Origin: Chloroflexota bacterium | GTDB lineage: Bacteria > Chloroflexota > Anaerolineae > UBA4142 > SHND01 | Assembly (NCBI GenBank): GCA_004295045.1 | Contig: SHND01000030.1 | Location: forward strand, 1-64,000 | DNA: 64,000 nt | Direction of reading: 5' to 3' | Part shown: one piece after another, positions 33,355 through 41,936 of the stretch | Position numbering within the stretch: position 1 is the stretch's first letter | Layout of the letters: each line of letters begins with the position of its first letter | Translations under genes and position numbers: made by a program | The notes under the pieces: generated by a model | Told to the model about the DNA's origin: nothing | The model's input: only the letters and a program-made list of their open reading frames with translations | The model's database searches: none

Positions 33355-33440
33355 GCGTCTTGCTCACTGCTCTGTTGCGCCATCATCGCGCCGCAACAGC
33401 TTTGCTCTATTTCTTGTTTCGAATTCTCGCGGAGGACGCT

Positions 33441-34058
33441 ATGGCATCCGTTCCCTTGACAATGGATAACACACACACAAGTCCGTTTGCGCGTTTCGAC
33501 CCGCAGAAACTCGCGCACTATGAAACAGTGAATTGGGTTGCGTATTATCAAAAGAAATGGCTCACACTCCTGCGCGCTTCGATTGGCATGGTGCAGGAAG
33601 CGTTTTCCCTTTCCCTGCCGCGCGCGATGTATGTGGCGTACCTCGTTGCGCGCGCGGAAATGGCTGCCGCGCCCTTTCCCGAAAATGACATTCCCACCGC
33701 CGAAGCGTACATGCGGCGCGTCTATCACTACATCAAAGATGTGCATAAACTGGATTATGACGTCGCGGAGGCTGCCAAACGCGAAGTGAAATGGTGGATT
33801 GTGCATCGTGAGTTGTTCAACAGCGCTGACAAACAACCACTTGTGGAGGCGTTGTACGAATTGAATATTTTATACGGCGCAGAACCGCAAGGCGCGCGGC
33901 AGGCGGCGGAACATCGAACGCAAGCGATGGTGTATTCTGACGAGTGGATCAAACAAGGAAAATTGTCAGGCAGTCCGCTGATCGCGCAAGAAGAGGCGGA
34001 GTTGGAAAAATGTTACACCGCGTTGAAACGCGCGATCAATATGGCGCGGGCAGCTTGA
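33441..34058 (+). CDS. Hypothetical helical protein
   Basis: 205 residues from ATG 33441 (GCGGAGG 6 bp upstream). Mostly helical: KLAHYETVNWVAYYQKKWLTLL, GMVQEAFSLSLPRAMYVAYLVARAE, AYMRRVYHYIKDVHKLDYDV, then a C-terminal ALKRAINMAR. Several Tyr/Trp/His residues could bind a ligand, but there is no known motif. The phrase RAMYVAYLVARAEMAAAPFPENDI looks family-like. Function not recognised. It precedes a strong terminator. Confidence 0.65.
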   Translation: MASVPLTMDNTHTSPFARFDPQKLAHYETVNWVAYYQKKWLTLLRASIGMVQEAFSLSLPRAMYVAYLVARAEMAAAPFPENDIPTAEAYMRRVYHYIKDVHKLDYDVAEAAKREVKWWIVHRELFNSADKQPLVEALYELNILYGAEPQGARQAAEHRTQAMVYSDEWIKQGKLSGSPLIAQEEAELEKCYTALKRAINMARAA

Positions 34059-34169
34059 CATGAGCATCAAACTTTATATACTTACGCCATTCTTGCGCGG
34101 TCATTTTTAAATGACGATGCTCACAGTCACTCGGACCCACTCTAGCGGTGTAAACAGCTAAACGTCACT

Positions 34170-34206
34170 GACCGTCGAATGCAGTTGCATTCGGACGGTC
34201 TTTTTA
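34170..34206 (+). terminator. Strong intrinsic terminator
   Basis: GACCGTCGAATGC (34170-34182) pairs with GCATTCGGACGGTC (34187-34200), one bulged G, four-base loop, followed by TTTTTAT. It separates the hypothetical gene from the secreted protease. The remainder of 34059-34315 shows only an AAGGAGGTG without a clear gene behind it. Confidence 0.88.
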
Positions 34207-34315
34207 TTCCCTTTTCTTTGGAGCGGGGGCTCACAAGGAGGTGTTGCCTATTCCTCGATAAACGCTCTACCTTATCTTCACATACCAACTTTTAATTCGA
34301 AAAGGAGAATCGAAC

Positions 34316-36607
34316 ATGTTTTCCCGCAATCGCGTGATCATGCTACTCGTGGCAGCATTTGCCCTGTTGATGATCAACGCTCCTCTCGCCTTGGCACAGG
34401 GCCCGGCCAAAGACCCGGTCAATTTCAGTGATGATCTCAAGCACCCGCTCGGCGCGCGTCAGCGCGCGTTGCGTCAAGAAGCATTTCAAGCTCAAGTCTT
34501 GGGACAGGTCTCTGGCAATGTCTATCAATCCAAGAGTGGCAAGTATGTGGAACTGGCACATGTCAATCAGGATTTGATCTGGACAGTTTTGGGCGAATTT
34601 GGCAACAACGCCGACCCAACGCTCGGCGGCACTTCTGGACCGGCGCATAATCAAATCAAAAAACCAAACCGCCGTGTTGACAATACGACCATTTGGAAAA
34701 AGAATTTCAGCCGCGGCTCTTATCAAAATCTACTCTTTTCCAAAAAGCCCGGCGCCAATTCGATGCACAACTTTTATCTCGAACAGTCTTCCAACCTCTA
34801 CACGGTAGATGGCAGCGTCGAAGACTGGGTGAAATTGAGTAATAACGCAGCGTATTACGGCAGCAATTACTGCGGCGGCATTGTTTGTGCGCGCACGTGG
34901 CTCTTTTTGCAGGACACGTTGAATGGATGGTACGACCAACAGGTCGCAAAAGGGATGTCTCCTGCGGACATCAACGCCAATCTCGCCAAGTTCGATGTCT
35001 GGGACCGCTATGATTACAACGGCAATGGAAATTTCAATGAACCCGACGGCTACATTGATCATTTCCAAGCCATTCATGCAGGCGAAGGTGAAGAGGCAGG
35101 CGGCGGCCCGCAAGGAACGGATGCCATCTGGTCGCATCGCTGGTATGCCTTTTACAACAATATCGGCTCCACCGGTCCGGCATTCAACAAGTTTGGTGGC
35201 GTTCGCGTAGGTAATTCCGATTTTTGGGTGGGCGATTATACTGTCGAACCTGAAAACGGGGGCTTGGGTGTCTTTGCGCACGAGTTTGCCCATGATCTCG
35301 GAATGCCCGATCTCTATGACACCAGCGGCAATACCGGCGGCGCGGAAAACTCGACCGGCTTTTGGACGCTCATGTCGGGTGGCTCGTGGGGCAGCAATGG
35401 CAAACCAAAAGCGGGCATTGGCGGAAGACCAATTCACATGAGCGGGCTGGAAAAAATGCTGCTCGGGTGGTCGAATTATGCCGTAGTTCTGCACGGCAGT
35501 AACACCAAGCTGACTCTTGGACCTGCCGAAGGCGCTTCGCAAAATTATCAACAAGTTTTGGTCGTTCTCCCAAACAAGCAAGTGCAAACGAATATCGGCG
35601 CGCCGTACGCGGGGTCGTATTTCTATTACAGTGGTTCGGGAAATGATCTCGACCGCTCCATGGAAAAGGCATTTGCCCTGCCTGTCGGCAATCCATCCCT
35701 GGCCGCCAAGATCAGATATGATATCGAAACGGATTGGGATTACTTTTACGTCACAGTAAACGGCACTCCTGTACACACCAATCTTTCCACGGCGAGCAAT
35801 CCCAATGGACAGAACCAAGGCGAAGGCATCACCGGCTCGAGCGGTGGGAATTGGGTGGACTTGACCGCCGATCTGACCGCGTACGCGGGACAGAATGTGA
35901 CAATTGGCTTGCGCTATTGGACTGATGCCGCCGCAGTGGAATCGGGCGTCTCACTCGATGAGATCGCGATTTCGGGACAGGCAACGGATGGCGCTGAATC
36001 CGATACGGGTTGGACGTACGATGGTTGGACTCGTAACACGGGCTCAACGGCAGCTTCGTACTTTAATGCGTATATCGGCGAGTATCGGCAATATCGCAAC
36101 TATGACATGGGCTTGAAGACAGGACCGTATAATTTTGGCTTCCTGGACAAGCCCGCACTCGGAAATATGGTCGAGCATTTTCCATATCAAGATGGTCTCC
36201 TCTTGTGGTACTATGACACATCGTACGCTGACAACAATGTCGGAGACAATTGTCTGAGTGGAAATTGCGGCGGGCTCTATCTGCCGATTGACGCGCATCC
36301 CAATCTGCTCATGCGCCCCGATGGTACCGTGTGGCGTCCGCGTATCCAAGGATACGACTCGACCTTTGGTTTGGAACAAACCGACCAGGTCTGTCTGCAC
36401 GCGAACAGCGCCAAGCAATGCTACGGACCACTGCCCGCAGTGTCCAAGTTCCAAGACAGCAAAAGCTACTGGGTCGCGCCGAATCCATCCATCGGCAACT
36501 ATGGATGGGCGAGCGTTCCAGTGCCAAACACCGGTACCTCCATTCGCGTCATGTCTATGGATCAGGGTGCGGGTACGATGCGCTTGGAGTTCGAATTCGC
36601 TCCGTAA
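34316..36607 (+). CDS. Secreted M6-family metalloprotease (immune inhibitor A-like)
   Basis: 763 residues. A signal peptide (RNRVIMLLVAAFALLMINAPLALA, cleavage about residue 28) predicts export. A propeptide region of about 100 residues follows. The zinc site HEFAHDLGMPDLYD (H322, E323, H326, and D332 as third ligand in H-E-x2-H-x2-G-x2-D) is complete. YDYNGNGNFNEPDGYIDH looks like a calcium loop, and WTLMSGGSWG is the M6 Met-turn region. The C-terminal half (about 420-760) is beta-rich, like the InhA VEG/MAM modules. Members degrade host or environmental proteins; here it is probably nutritional. Own ribosome site AAAAGGAG; bounded by terminators on both sides, so monocistronic. Confidence 0.93.
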   Translation: MFSRNRVIMLLVAAFALLMINAPLALAQGPAKDPVNFSDDLKHPLGARQRALRQEAFQAQVLGQVSGNVYQSKSGKYVELAHVNQDLIWTVLGEFGNNADPTLGGTSGPAHNQIKKPNRRVDNTTIWKKNFSRGSYQNLLFSKKPGANSMHNFYLEQSSNLYTVDGSVEDWVKLSNNAAYYGSNYCGGIVCARTWLFLQDTLNGWYDQQVAKGMSPADINANLAKFDVWDRYDYNGNGNFNEPDGYIDHFQAIHAGEGEEAGGGPQGTDAIWSHRWYAFYNNIGSTGPAFNKFGGVRVGNSDFWVGDYTVEPENGGLGVFAHEFAHDLGMPDLYDTSGNTGGAENSTGFWTLMSGGSWGSNGKPKAGIGGRPIHMSGLEKMLLGWSNYAVVLHGSNTKLTLGPAEGASQNYQQVLVVLPNKQVQTNIGAPYAGSYFYYSGSGNDLDRSMEKAFALPVGNPSLAAKIRYDIETDWDYFYVTVNGTPVHTNLSTASNPNGQNQGEGITGSSGGNWVDLTADLTAYAGQNVTIGLRYWTDAAAVESGVSLDEIAISGQATDGAESDTGWTYDGWTRNTGSTAASYFNAYIGEYRQYRNYDMGLKTGPYNFGFLDKPALGNMVEHFPYQDGLLLWYYDTSYADNNVGDNCLSGNCGGLYLPIDAHPNLLMRPDGTVWRPRIQGYDSTFGLEQTDQVCLHANSAKQCYGPLPAVSKFQDSKSYWVAPNPSIGNYGWASVPVPNTGTSIRVMSMDQGAGTMRLEFEFAP

Positions 36608-36740
36608 CGCATTCGCTTGGCAGTGCGAACACAGATTCACTTTAAATCTCATCGCCGCTCTCTGTGTTTTGCCACTCCCAATTCGATGCAACCCGGTAAC
36701 AACACGAGCAAGCTGCAAGGAACGCAAGTTTGAAAGTCGT

Positions 36741-36773
36741 GACAGCAGGAGAAATCCTGCTGTCATTTTTTTT
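36741..36773 (+). terminator. Strong intrinsic terminator of the protease gene
   Basis: GACAGCAGGA (36741-36750), GAAA tetraloop, TCCTGCTGTC (36755-36764), then A and eight T. A perfect 10-bp stem. Confidence 0.95.
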
Positions 36774-36811
36774 GACCATTCGCGGTCAAGCCAGCGCAAT
36801 TTTGAATGGGG

Positions 36812-36884
36812 TATAATTAACGTGATTGACGACTTGAATGGCGCATTTGAAGAGTTTGGTTTATTCCGATTTCACGTTAATTAA
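36812..36884 (+). promoter_or_regulatory. -10 box, flanking inverted repeat and 20-codon frame
   Basis: TATAAT (36812-36817) overlaps AATTAACGTGA (36815-36825), whose exact reverse complement TCACGTTAATT lies at 36872-36882. A 20-codon frame, GTG 36822 to TAA 36884 (reading IDDLNGAFEEFGLFRFHVN), fills the interval. The repeat could be a paired operator or an mRNA stem for the DUF2945-gltD-tal operon; the peptide is doubtful. No convincing -35 box was found. The rest of 36608-36981 holds the terminator above and nothing else recognised. Confidence 0.4.
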
Positions 36885-36981
36885 TATGCGGGTGAGATTG
36901 TTTTTTGCTTTGGCTGGACATTCCCAAGGATTACGCGCTCACGCCGCTTTCAGGCACCAAAACGTTTGAGAGGTGATAAAA

Positions 36982-37209
36982 ATGACACAGGAATTTCAAG
37001 TAGGTGACCATGTTGAATGGAACTCGGAAGCAGGACGCGTTCGGGGGACGATCCAGAAAAAAATAACGTCCGAAATCGAGTTCAAAGGTTACACGGTTCA
37101 CGCCTCAAAGGATGAGCCACAATATTTGATCAAGAGCGACAAGACCGATCACCTTGCAATGCACAAAGGTTCTGCACTCAAAAAGATCAGTCCATCAAAA
37201 GGAGATTGA
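36982..37209 (+). CDS. DUF2945 / HVA1 TUDOR-like protein
   Basis: 75 residues from ATG 36982 (GAGAGGTGAT upstream). The pattern FQVGDHVEWNSEAGRVRGTI, KKITSEIEFKGYTVHASKDE, PQYLIKSDKT and HKGSALKKI is the whole DUF2945 (hypervirulence-associated TUDOR) domain at its usual length. It forms a small five-stranded barrel; function in bacteria is unknown. It is followed after 3 bp by the GltD-like gene and was probably cotranscribed with it. Stress-associated placement beside NnrS and hemerythrin genes fits its usual neighbourhoods (impression). Confidence 0.88.
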   Translation: MTQEFQVGDHVEWNSEAGRVRGTIQKKITSEIEFKGYTVHASKDEPQYLIKSDKTDHLAMHKGSALKKISPSKGD

Positions 37210-37212
37210 AAG

Positions 37213-38715
37213 ATGCAAGTCTATCCGAAAATTGGCGGTGAAGACCCAAGTCTCTTGGATCTCGACCCCGACCGTTACGAACGGACCAATATTCCCGCAG
37301 GCGCGCCACCGGAGCAATCGCCGGCCGCGCGCCTGCACAATTTTGAAATGGTTTTTACCGGCTATCACGACGCCCAAGCGGTGGTCGAAGCAACGCGGTG
37401 TATTCATTGTCCATCGCCCGAGCCGTGTATTTTAGGATGTCCGGTTCATAACGACATTCCTAGCGCGCTGCTTGCCATCGAGCAAAAGGATTTTGAGCAA
37501 GCCGCCAATATTTTCCGCGCCACACACAATCTGCCCGAAGTGTGCGGACGGCTCTGCCCGCAAGAAGTTTTGTGCGAGGGCGCGTGTACGGTGGCGGGTT
37601 TTGACCGCGCCGTGAACATTGGCAAGCTCGAAAACTTTTGCACAAATTGGCAGCGGACGCAAAAGGGGTTTCCCATGCCCGAGATGGCGCCGCGCAGTGG
37701 ACGCCGCGTTGCCGTAGTGGGCAGCGGACCGGCAGGACTTGCCGCGGCGGAGGAATTAGCGCGCGACGGACATGAAGTTGTTGTCTATGAAGAATGGCCC
37801 CAACCGGGCGGGCTGCTCGTGTACGGCATTCCCGGTTTCAAGCTCAGCAAAGAAATCGCGGATGCCAAATGCGCGCACCTTGAAGAGCTGGGCGTCAAGT
37901 TCATTTGCAATACAAAAGTGGGACGCGATATTCAGGTTGATGATTTGCAAAAGAAATTCGATGCGGTCTTTCTCGGCATCGGCGCGCCCATCGGACATTC
38001 GATTGGTCTGCCGGGCGATGATTTGAAGGGAGTTTATCAGGCGACCGAATTTCTCGTACGTGGAAATTTGCCGTCGGATGAATTGCCGGAAGGGATGAAG
38101 GGTTTGCCCGAGGTGGGTGCGTATATCGTGGTAATTGGTGGTGGAGACACTTCGGCGGATTGTGTGCGCACCGCGCGACGGCTTCAAATTCAACATGGCT
38201 TTCCCGATGGGGAAGTGGTGGACTATTATCGCGGCGCCGAGCATGAGATGAGAGTGCGCGAGGAAGAATATGTCCACGCGCAAGAAGAAGGCGTCAAATA
38301 CGAATTCCACGCCTCGCCCGTGCGCTTTATCGGTGATGAAAAAGGACACGTGCGTCAAGTTGAAATGCAAAAGATGAGATCGAAACCGGCGGACAAGGCG
38401 CAGCGCGTTCCGATCAAGATTCGCATTCCGATTCCCGGCTCCAACTTTATCGTGCCGGCGGACATTGTTGTCCTCGCCATTGGTTATGGCGGCGATCCGC
38501 TGATTGCGTCGCGTACGCCTGAACTCAAAACGGTCAAGCCGGGGATTTTTCAAGTGGAATCAGAGTTGAACGGCGCGACGACAATGCCGGGCGTGTACGC
38601 GGCGGGCGACGATGTGCGCGGCGCGGATTTGATTGTGACCGCCGTCGCGGCGGGGCGTCACGCGGCATGGGGCATCGAGAGCTATCTCGGCACGCTGACG
38701 ACTCGTGCGGCTTGA
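37213..38715 (+). CDS. GltD-type NADPH oxidoreductase (glutamate synthase small subunit-like)
   Basis: 500 residues. The N-terminal 2x4Fe-4S region has CIHCPSPEPCILGCP and CGRLCPQEVLCEGAC. The FAD loop VAVVGSGPAGLAAAEELA starts near 157, PGGLLVYGIPGFKL follows, and the NADPH-binding loop is VVIGGGDTSADCVRTARR. The C-terminal VYAAGDDVRGADLIVTA closes the FAD site. Proteins of this type feed NADPH electrons to GltB or to other partners (e.g. the NfnB-like or SudA family). No gltB is nearby, so the partner is unknown. ATG 37213 with AAAGGAG. Confidence 0.9.
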   Translation: MQVYPKIGGEDPSLLDLDPDRYERTNIPAGAPPEQSPAARLHNFEMVFTGYHDAQAVVEATRCIHCPSPEPCILGCPVHNDIPSALLAIEQKDFEQAANIFRATHNLPEVCGRLCPQEVLCEGACTVAGFDRAVNIGKLENFCTNWQRTQKGFPMPEMAPRSGRRVAVVGSGPAGLAAAEELARDGHEVVVYEEWPQPGGLLVYGIPGFKLSKEIADAKCAHLEELGVKFICNTKVGRDIQVDDLQKKFDAVFLGIGAPIGHSIGLPGDDLKGVYQATEFLVRGNLPSDELPEGMKGLPEVGAYIVVIGGGDTSADCVRTARRLQIQHGFPDGEVVDYYRGAEHEMRVREEEYVHAQEEGVKYEFHASPVRFIGDEKGHVRQVEMQKMRSKPADKAQRVPIKIRIPIPGSNFIVPADIVVLAIGYGGDPLIASRTPELKTVKPGIFQVESELNGATTMPGVYAAGDDVRGADLIVTAVAAGRHAAWGIESYLGTLTTRAA

Positions 38716-38821
38716 TCTCTTTCTGACTCGAACGGTCGAATTTGAGCGCGTCCGAAATTTTGCTCGTCGTCCGCACGTTCAAGAAAGTTGAATGGAAAGT
38801 ACGAAAACGAAAGGAATGAAA

Positions 38822-39973
38822 ATGGCTAATCCGAATAATCCTCTACTCGAATTGAAACAACTTGGTCAGGTGGTTTGGCTGGACAGTATCCGTCGAGGAC
38901 AAATCAAATCAGGTGAATTGAAAAACCTGATCGAGACAGATGGACTGACCGGCGAAACCGCCAACCCGAGCATTTTTGAAAAAGCGATCGTCGGCAGCAG
39001 CGACTATGACGAGGCGATTCGCCAAATGGCGGATGCGAAAACTCCGCTTGAAATCTACGAGACACTTGCAATCCAGGATGTGCAAATGGCGGCAGATGTC
39101 TTTCGTCCAATCTACGACCAAACGCAGGGCGCGGATGGATTCGTCAGTCTCGAAATTTCGCCCAAGTTGGCGCATGACACCAAAGGGAGTATTGCAGAGG
39201 CGGAACGTTTTTTCAAAGCGCTCAACCGCCCGAACGTTTTTATCAAAATTCCGGGCACAAAGGAAGGAGCGCCCGCGATCGAAGAATGTTTATATCGCGG
39301 CATCAATATCAACATCACTCTGTTATTTGCGCTGCAAGCGTACGAAGATGTCGCGTGGGCGTACATTCGCGCGCTGGAACGGCGCGCGGCGGAGGGCAAA
39401 CCGATAGAGCGTGTCGCGTCCGTCGCAAGTTTTTTTGTCAGCCGCATTGATACGCTCGCCGACAAATTGATTGAGGTCGAATTGCGTTCGACCACAGATG
39501 TCGCGCGCCGCGCGAAACTCAACGCGCTCGAGGGCAAAATCGGAATTGCCAACGCACAGCTCGCCTACCAAGCATTCAAGCGAATTTTCAGCGACCCGCG
39601 CTTTGTTGCCCTTCAAGCCAAAGGCGCGCGGGTGCAGCGTCCGTTGTGGGCAAGCACCAGCACCAAGGATCCGCGTTGGTCTGACATTCTGTACGTCGAA
39701 GCGCTCATCGGACCGCAAACGATCAACACCCTGCCGCTCGAAACCATCAATGACTATCGCGATCACGGTCACCCGCGCCTCACGATTGAACAAAATGTGG
39801 CAGGTGCGCGGCAGATATTTCAAAATCTCGCCGAACTGGGACTCGACTTTGACGCGATCACTCAGCAAGTCCTTGACGAAGGGGTAGAGAAATTCGATCA
39901 AGCGCTCGACCAACTCTTGCAAAGCATCGAAACAAAACGCGTCGCGCACACTGTCGCCCGCGTCACGCGCTAG
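38822..39973 (+). CDS. tal: Transaldolase
   Basis: 383 residues from ATG 38822 (AAAGGA 6 bp upstream; ATG 38816 and 38792 also in frame). The Schiff-base lysine is K142 in VFIKIPGTKEG; TANPSIFEKAI and INITLLFALQAY are the other signature segments, and LWASTSTKDPRW closes the barrel. Length fits the long Tal type (about 370 residues) of actinobacteria and Chloroflexota, not the short fructose-6-P aldolase type. It transfers the C3 dihydroxyacetone unit in the non-oxidative pentose phosphate pathway. It sits between a GltD-like and an NnrS-like gene, an unusual setting for a carbon-metabolism enzyme; NADPH supply for stress defence would fit. Confidence 0.95.
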   Translation: MANPNNPLLELKQLGQVVWLDSIRRGQIKSGELKNLIETDGLTGETANPSIFEKAIVGSSDYDEAIRQMADAKTPLEIYETLAIQDVQMAADVFRPIYDQTQGADGFVSLEISPKLAHDTKGSIAEAERFFKALNRPNVFIKIPGTKEGAPAIEECLYRGININITLLFALQAYEDVAWAYIRALERRAAEGKPIERVASVASFFVSRIDTLADKLIEVELRSTTDVARRAKLNALEGKIGIANAQLAYQAFKRIFSDPRFVALQAKGARVQRPLWASTSTKDPRWSDILYVEALIGPQTINTLPLETINDYRDHGHPRLTIEQNVAGARQIFQNLAELGLDFDAITQQVLDEGVEKFDQALDQLLQSIETKRVAHTVARVTR

Positions 39974-39991
39974 CGCGCGCGGAGGAAGCGA

Positions 39992-41431
39992 ATGGATTGG
40001 ACGCGGCGGATTCACGAACCTTTTCTTTATGCGGCATTGACAATTGCGCTGACGGCGGGTTTTGGCTATGGCGCGTTAGTAGTCGGCTCGATTGCGTTGG
40101 GAATCATTCCGGGCTCATGGTGGGGCGCGGTGATTCAGGCGCATGGGCACGCGCAGTTGTTTGGATGGGTTGGATTGTTTGTTTTGGGAATGGGATTTTA
40201 TTTCTTGCCGAGACTGCGCGGAGTGCGTTTGCAGAATCCAGAGCGCATCCCCTACGCGTTTGCATTGCTCGTCAGCGGGATCGGGCTGCGCGTGATCGCG
40301 CAGCCCGCGCTCGGTTTCGATCTTTTCGGTCAAGCGACGATTCCCTTTTGGCAAACTGTGTGGGGCATCTCTGCGCTGCTGGAACTCGCCGGCATCCTTG
40401 TGATTGATTCGATGCTTTTCGCGACGATGCGGATTTCAAAACCGCTTACCACAGCTGCCCCCGCGTATCCCGTTGAACCATTCGCGCTGCTGGTGTTTTT
40501 GTCGTTCAATTTGGCGCTGCTCGCGAATTTGCTCGGAGTATGGGGCGCGATACCACAAGGCAGAGCTACACTCGCGCCGGATTTTAACAATCTGGTGGTG
40601 ACGTTATTCCTTTATGGCGTGGTGATACCGATGGCAGTGGTTTTTTCTTTTCGCAATCTGCCGCTCTTTTTGCGGCTCGCGATGCCGCCGCGCCAAGCCG
40701 TGAGACGGCTCGCACCTTTTTATGGAACTGCATTGTTTCTGGTCATCCTGCCTTACCTGCTCGCCGCCGCAGGTGATCTGACCGGTGTGTTGATTCGGAC
40801 GCTTCCGGAGAATGAAGCGTTCGGTTCGCTCCTCAACATCGTTCAATCTATTGGATGGCTGGTCCTAAATGCGTGCATTCTGATCTTTATCTGGCAGATT
40901 GATCTCATCCGTCGTCGCCCGCCGTGGATTGTAGATCGCGCGCCCAATACCCGACCCGACCTCGACTATTTGCGCAAGCCGACGCGCGCCGCATATCCGG
41001 ACGCGGGCGAGTACGGGCGCTTTGAGCTGTTGATTTATTCCGCGTACGTTTGGCTGCTGGTCGCCGTGATTTTGAATCTGGCGCGTTTGGGAACGGGATT
41101 CGTCCCTTGGCTCGGTGTGTCCCAAGATGCGGCGCGCCATGCCTTGACCGTCGGATTCATTACGCTATTGATTTTTGGTATGGCGGCGCGGATGGCGCCG
41201 GGGTTCAGTCAAAAGAAAGGACTCGCATACCCGCAACTCGTTCTCGTGACGTTTGTGTTAGGCAACATTGCCGCGTTCTTGCGCGTCGTGCCAACCTTTT
41301 TTGTACCTTCGGACATCGCGTTAAAGCTTTGGGGGTTGTCCGGACTTTTTGGTTGGGCGGCAGTCGCAGTCCTGGCAATAAACCTTGTTGTCACATTTCG
41401 ACATGCGGGAAATGCGCGACCGAATCTTTAA
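39992..41431 (+). CDS. NnrS-like haem-copper membrane protein
   Basis: 479 residues with about twelve membrane helices. WGAVIQAHGHAQLFGWVGLFVLGMGFYFLPRL is the NnrS family signature, with conserved histidines in QAHGHAQ for haem/copper; DAARHALTVGFITLLIFGMAARM is the second signature helix near 370. NnrS relieves nitric-oxide and nitrosative stress in denitrifiers. It starts 18 bp after tal with GCGGAGGAA. Its last 4 bp overlap convergently with the Hsp20 gene on the other strand. This helix pattern also occurs in NnrS-like proteins of unknown role, so the link to NO is a family inference. Confidence 0.85.
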   Translation: MDWTRRIHEPFLYAALTIALTAGFGYGALVVGSIALGIIPGSWWGAVIQAHGHAQLFGWVGLFVLGMGFYFLPRLRGVRLQNPERIPYAFALLVSGIGLRVIAQPALGFDLFGQATIPFWQTVWGISALLELAGILVIDSMLFATMRISKPLTTAAPAYPVEPFALLVFLSFNLALLANLLGVWGAIPQGRATLAPDFNNLVVTLFLYGVVIPMAVVFSFRNLPLFLRLAMPPRQAVRRLAPFYGTALFLVILPYLLAAAGDLTGVLIRTLPENEAFGSLLNIVQSIGWLVLNACILIFIWQIDLIRRRPPWIVDRAPNTRPDLDYLRKPTRAAYPDAGEYGRFELLIYSAYVWLLVAVILNLARLGTGFVPWLGVSQDAARHALTVGFITLLIFGMAARMAPGFSQKKGLAYPQLVLVTFVLGNIAAFLRVVPTFFVPSDIALKLWGLSGLFGWAAVAVLAINLVVTFRHAGNARPNL

Positions 41432-41805
41432 CCGCGCCCGCTGTGACCGCGCGTTTGACCATGTTGTCCTTTAACTTTTTTCACGCGAATTTCGCGCGGT
41501 TTCATTTCGGGACCTTTTGGCATACTCACCGTTAATACGCCGTTGTCATAAGTCACGTTCGCGCGGAATGTGTCCACCGCGTTCGGCAGACGAAGCTTGC
41601 GATGATATTTGCCAATGCCCCATTCTTGGCGCAGCACCTGTTTGTCTCTTCCCACCGTCCCTCGCGCCGTCGAATCAAGCACGATGGCTTTGTCAGCAAA
41701 TGTGACAAGAATATTTTCGGGTTCGGTGCCCGGCATTGCCGCATGTAAAACCAGATCATCGCCCGCATCGGTCAGATTGACCGGAATTCTGATAAGTTTA
41801 TCCAT
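41428..41805 (-). CDS. Hsp20 / alpha-crystallin family small heat-shock protein
   Basis: 125 residues encoding one alpha-crystallin domain: DDLVLHAAMPGTEPENILVTF at the start, RQEWGIGKYHRKLRLP in the middle, and the closing strand ANVTYDNGVLTVSMPK (A-x-x-x-N-G-V-L). The terminal I-x-I motif is replaced by KPREIRVKK, which contains I-R-V. It forms oligomers that hold unfolded proteins. ATG (complement of 41803-41805) has GAAGGAG upstream on the minus strand. It is transcribed divergently from the glycosylase across a hairpin-forming intergenic region. Confidence 0.92.
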   Translation of the reverse strand: MDKLIRIPVNLTDAGDDLVLHAAMPGTEPENILVTFADKAIVLDSTARGTVGRDKQVLRQEWGIGKYHRKLRLPNAVDTFRANVTYDNGVLTVSMPKGPEMKPREIRVKKVKGQHGQTRGHSGRG

Positions 41806-41858
41806 TCGTTTTCTCCTTCTATATCATTAACGTCTGCCGACGCGATTTGTAACTCAAA

Positions 41859-41924
41859 AGGCAAAGCATTCGCTGGCGATGTAGCGATATAGTTCAATCG
41901 CATTTATCGCAGAATGCTTTGCCT
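41859..41924. repeat. Nested inverted repeat between divergent genes
   Basis: AGGCAAAGCATTC (41859-41871) and GAATGCTTTGCCT (41912-41924) are exact complements. Between them GCGAT occurs twice and ATCGC twice, giving an inner stem. The words are shared with the spacers near 44506-44527 (GATGTAGCGAT...ATCGC) and 47703-47762 (GCGAAGCATTCGC). This looks like a small interspersed palindromic element. Confidence 0.7.
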
Positions 41925-41936
41925 CTCCTTTCGATA

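Noticed and set aside
34730..35818. 362-residue open frame on the minus strand
   Set aside because: It lies entirely within the M6 protease gene, has no ribosome site or recognisable motif, and its frame mirrors the codon bias of the real gene.
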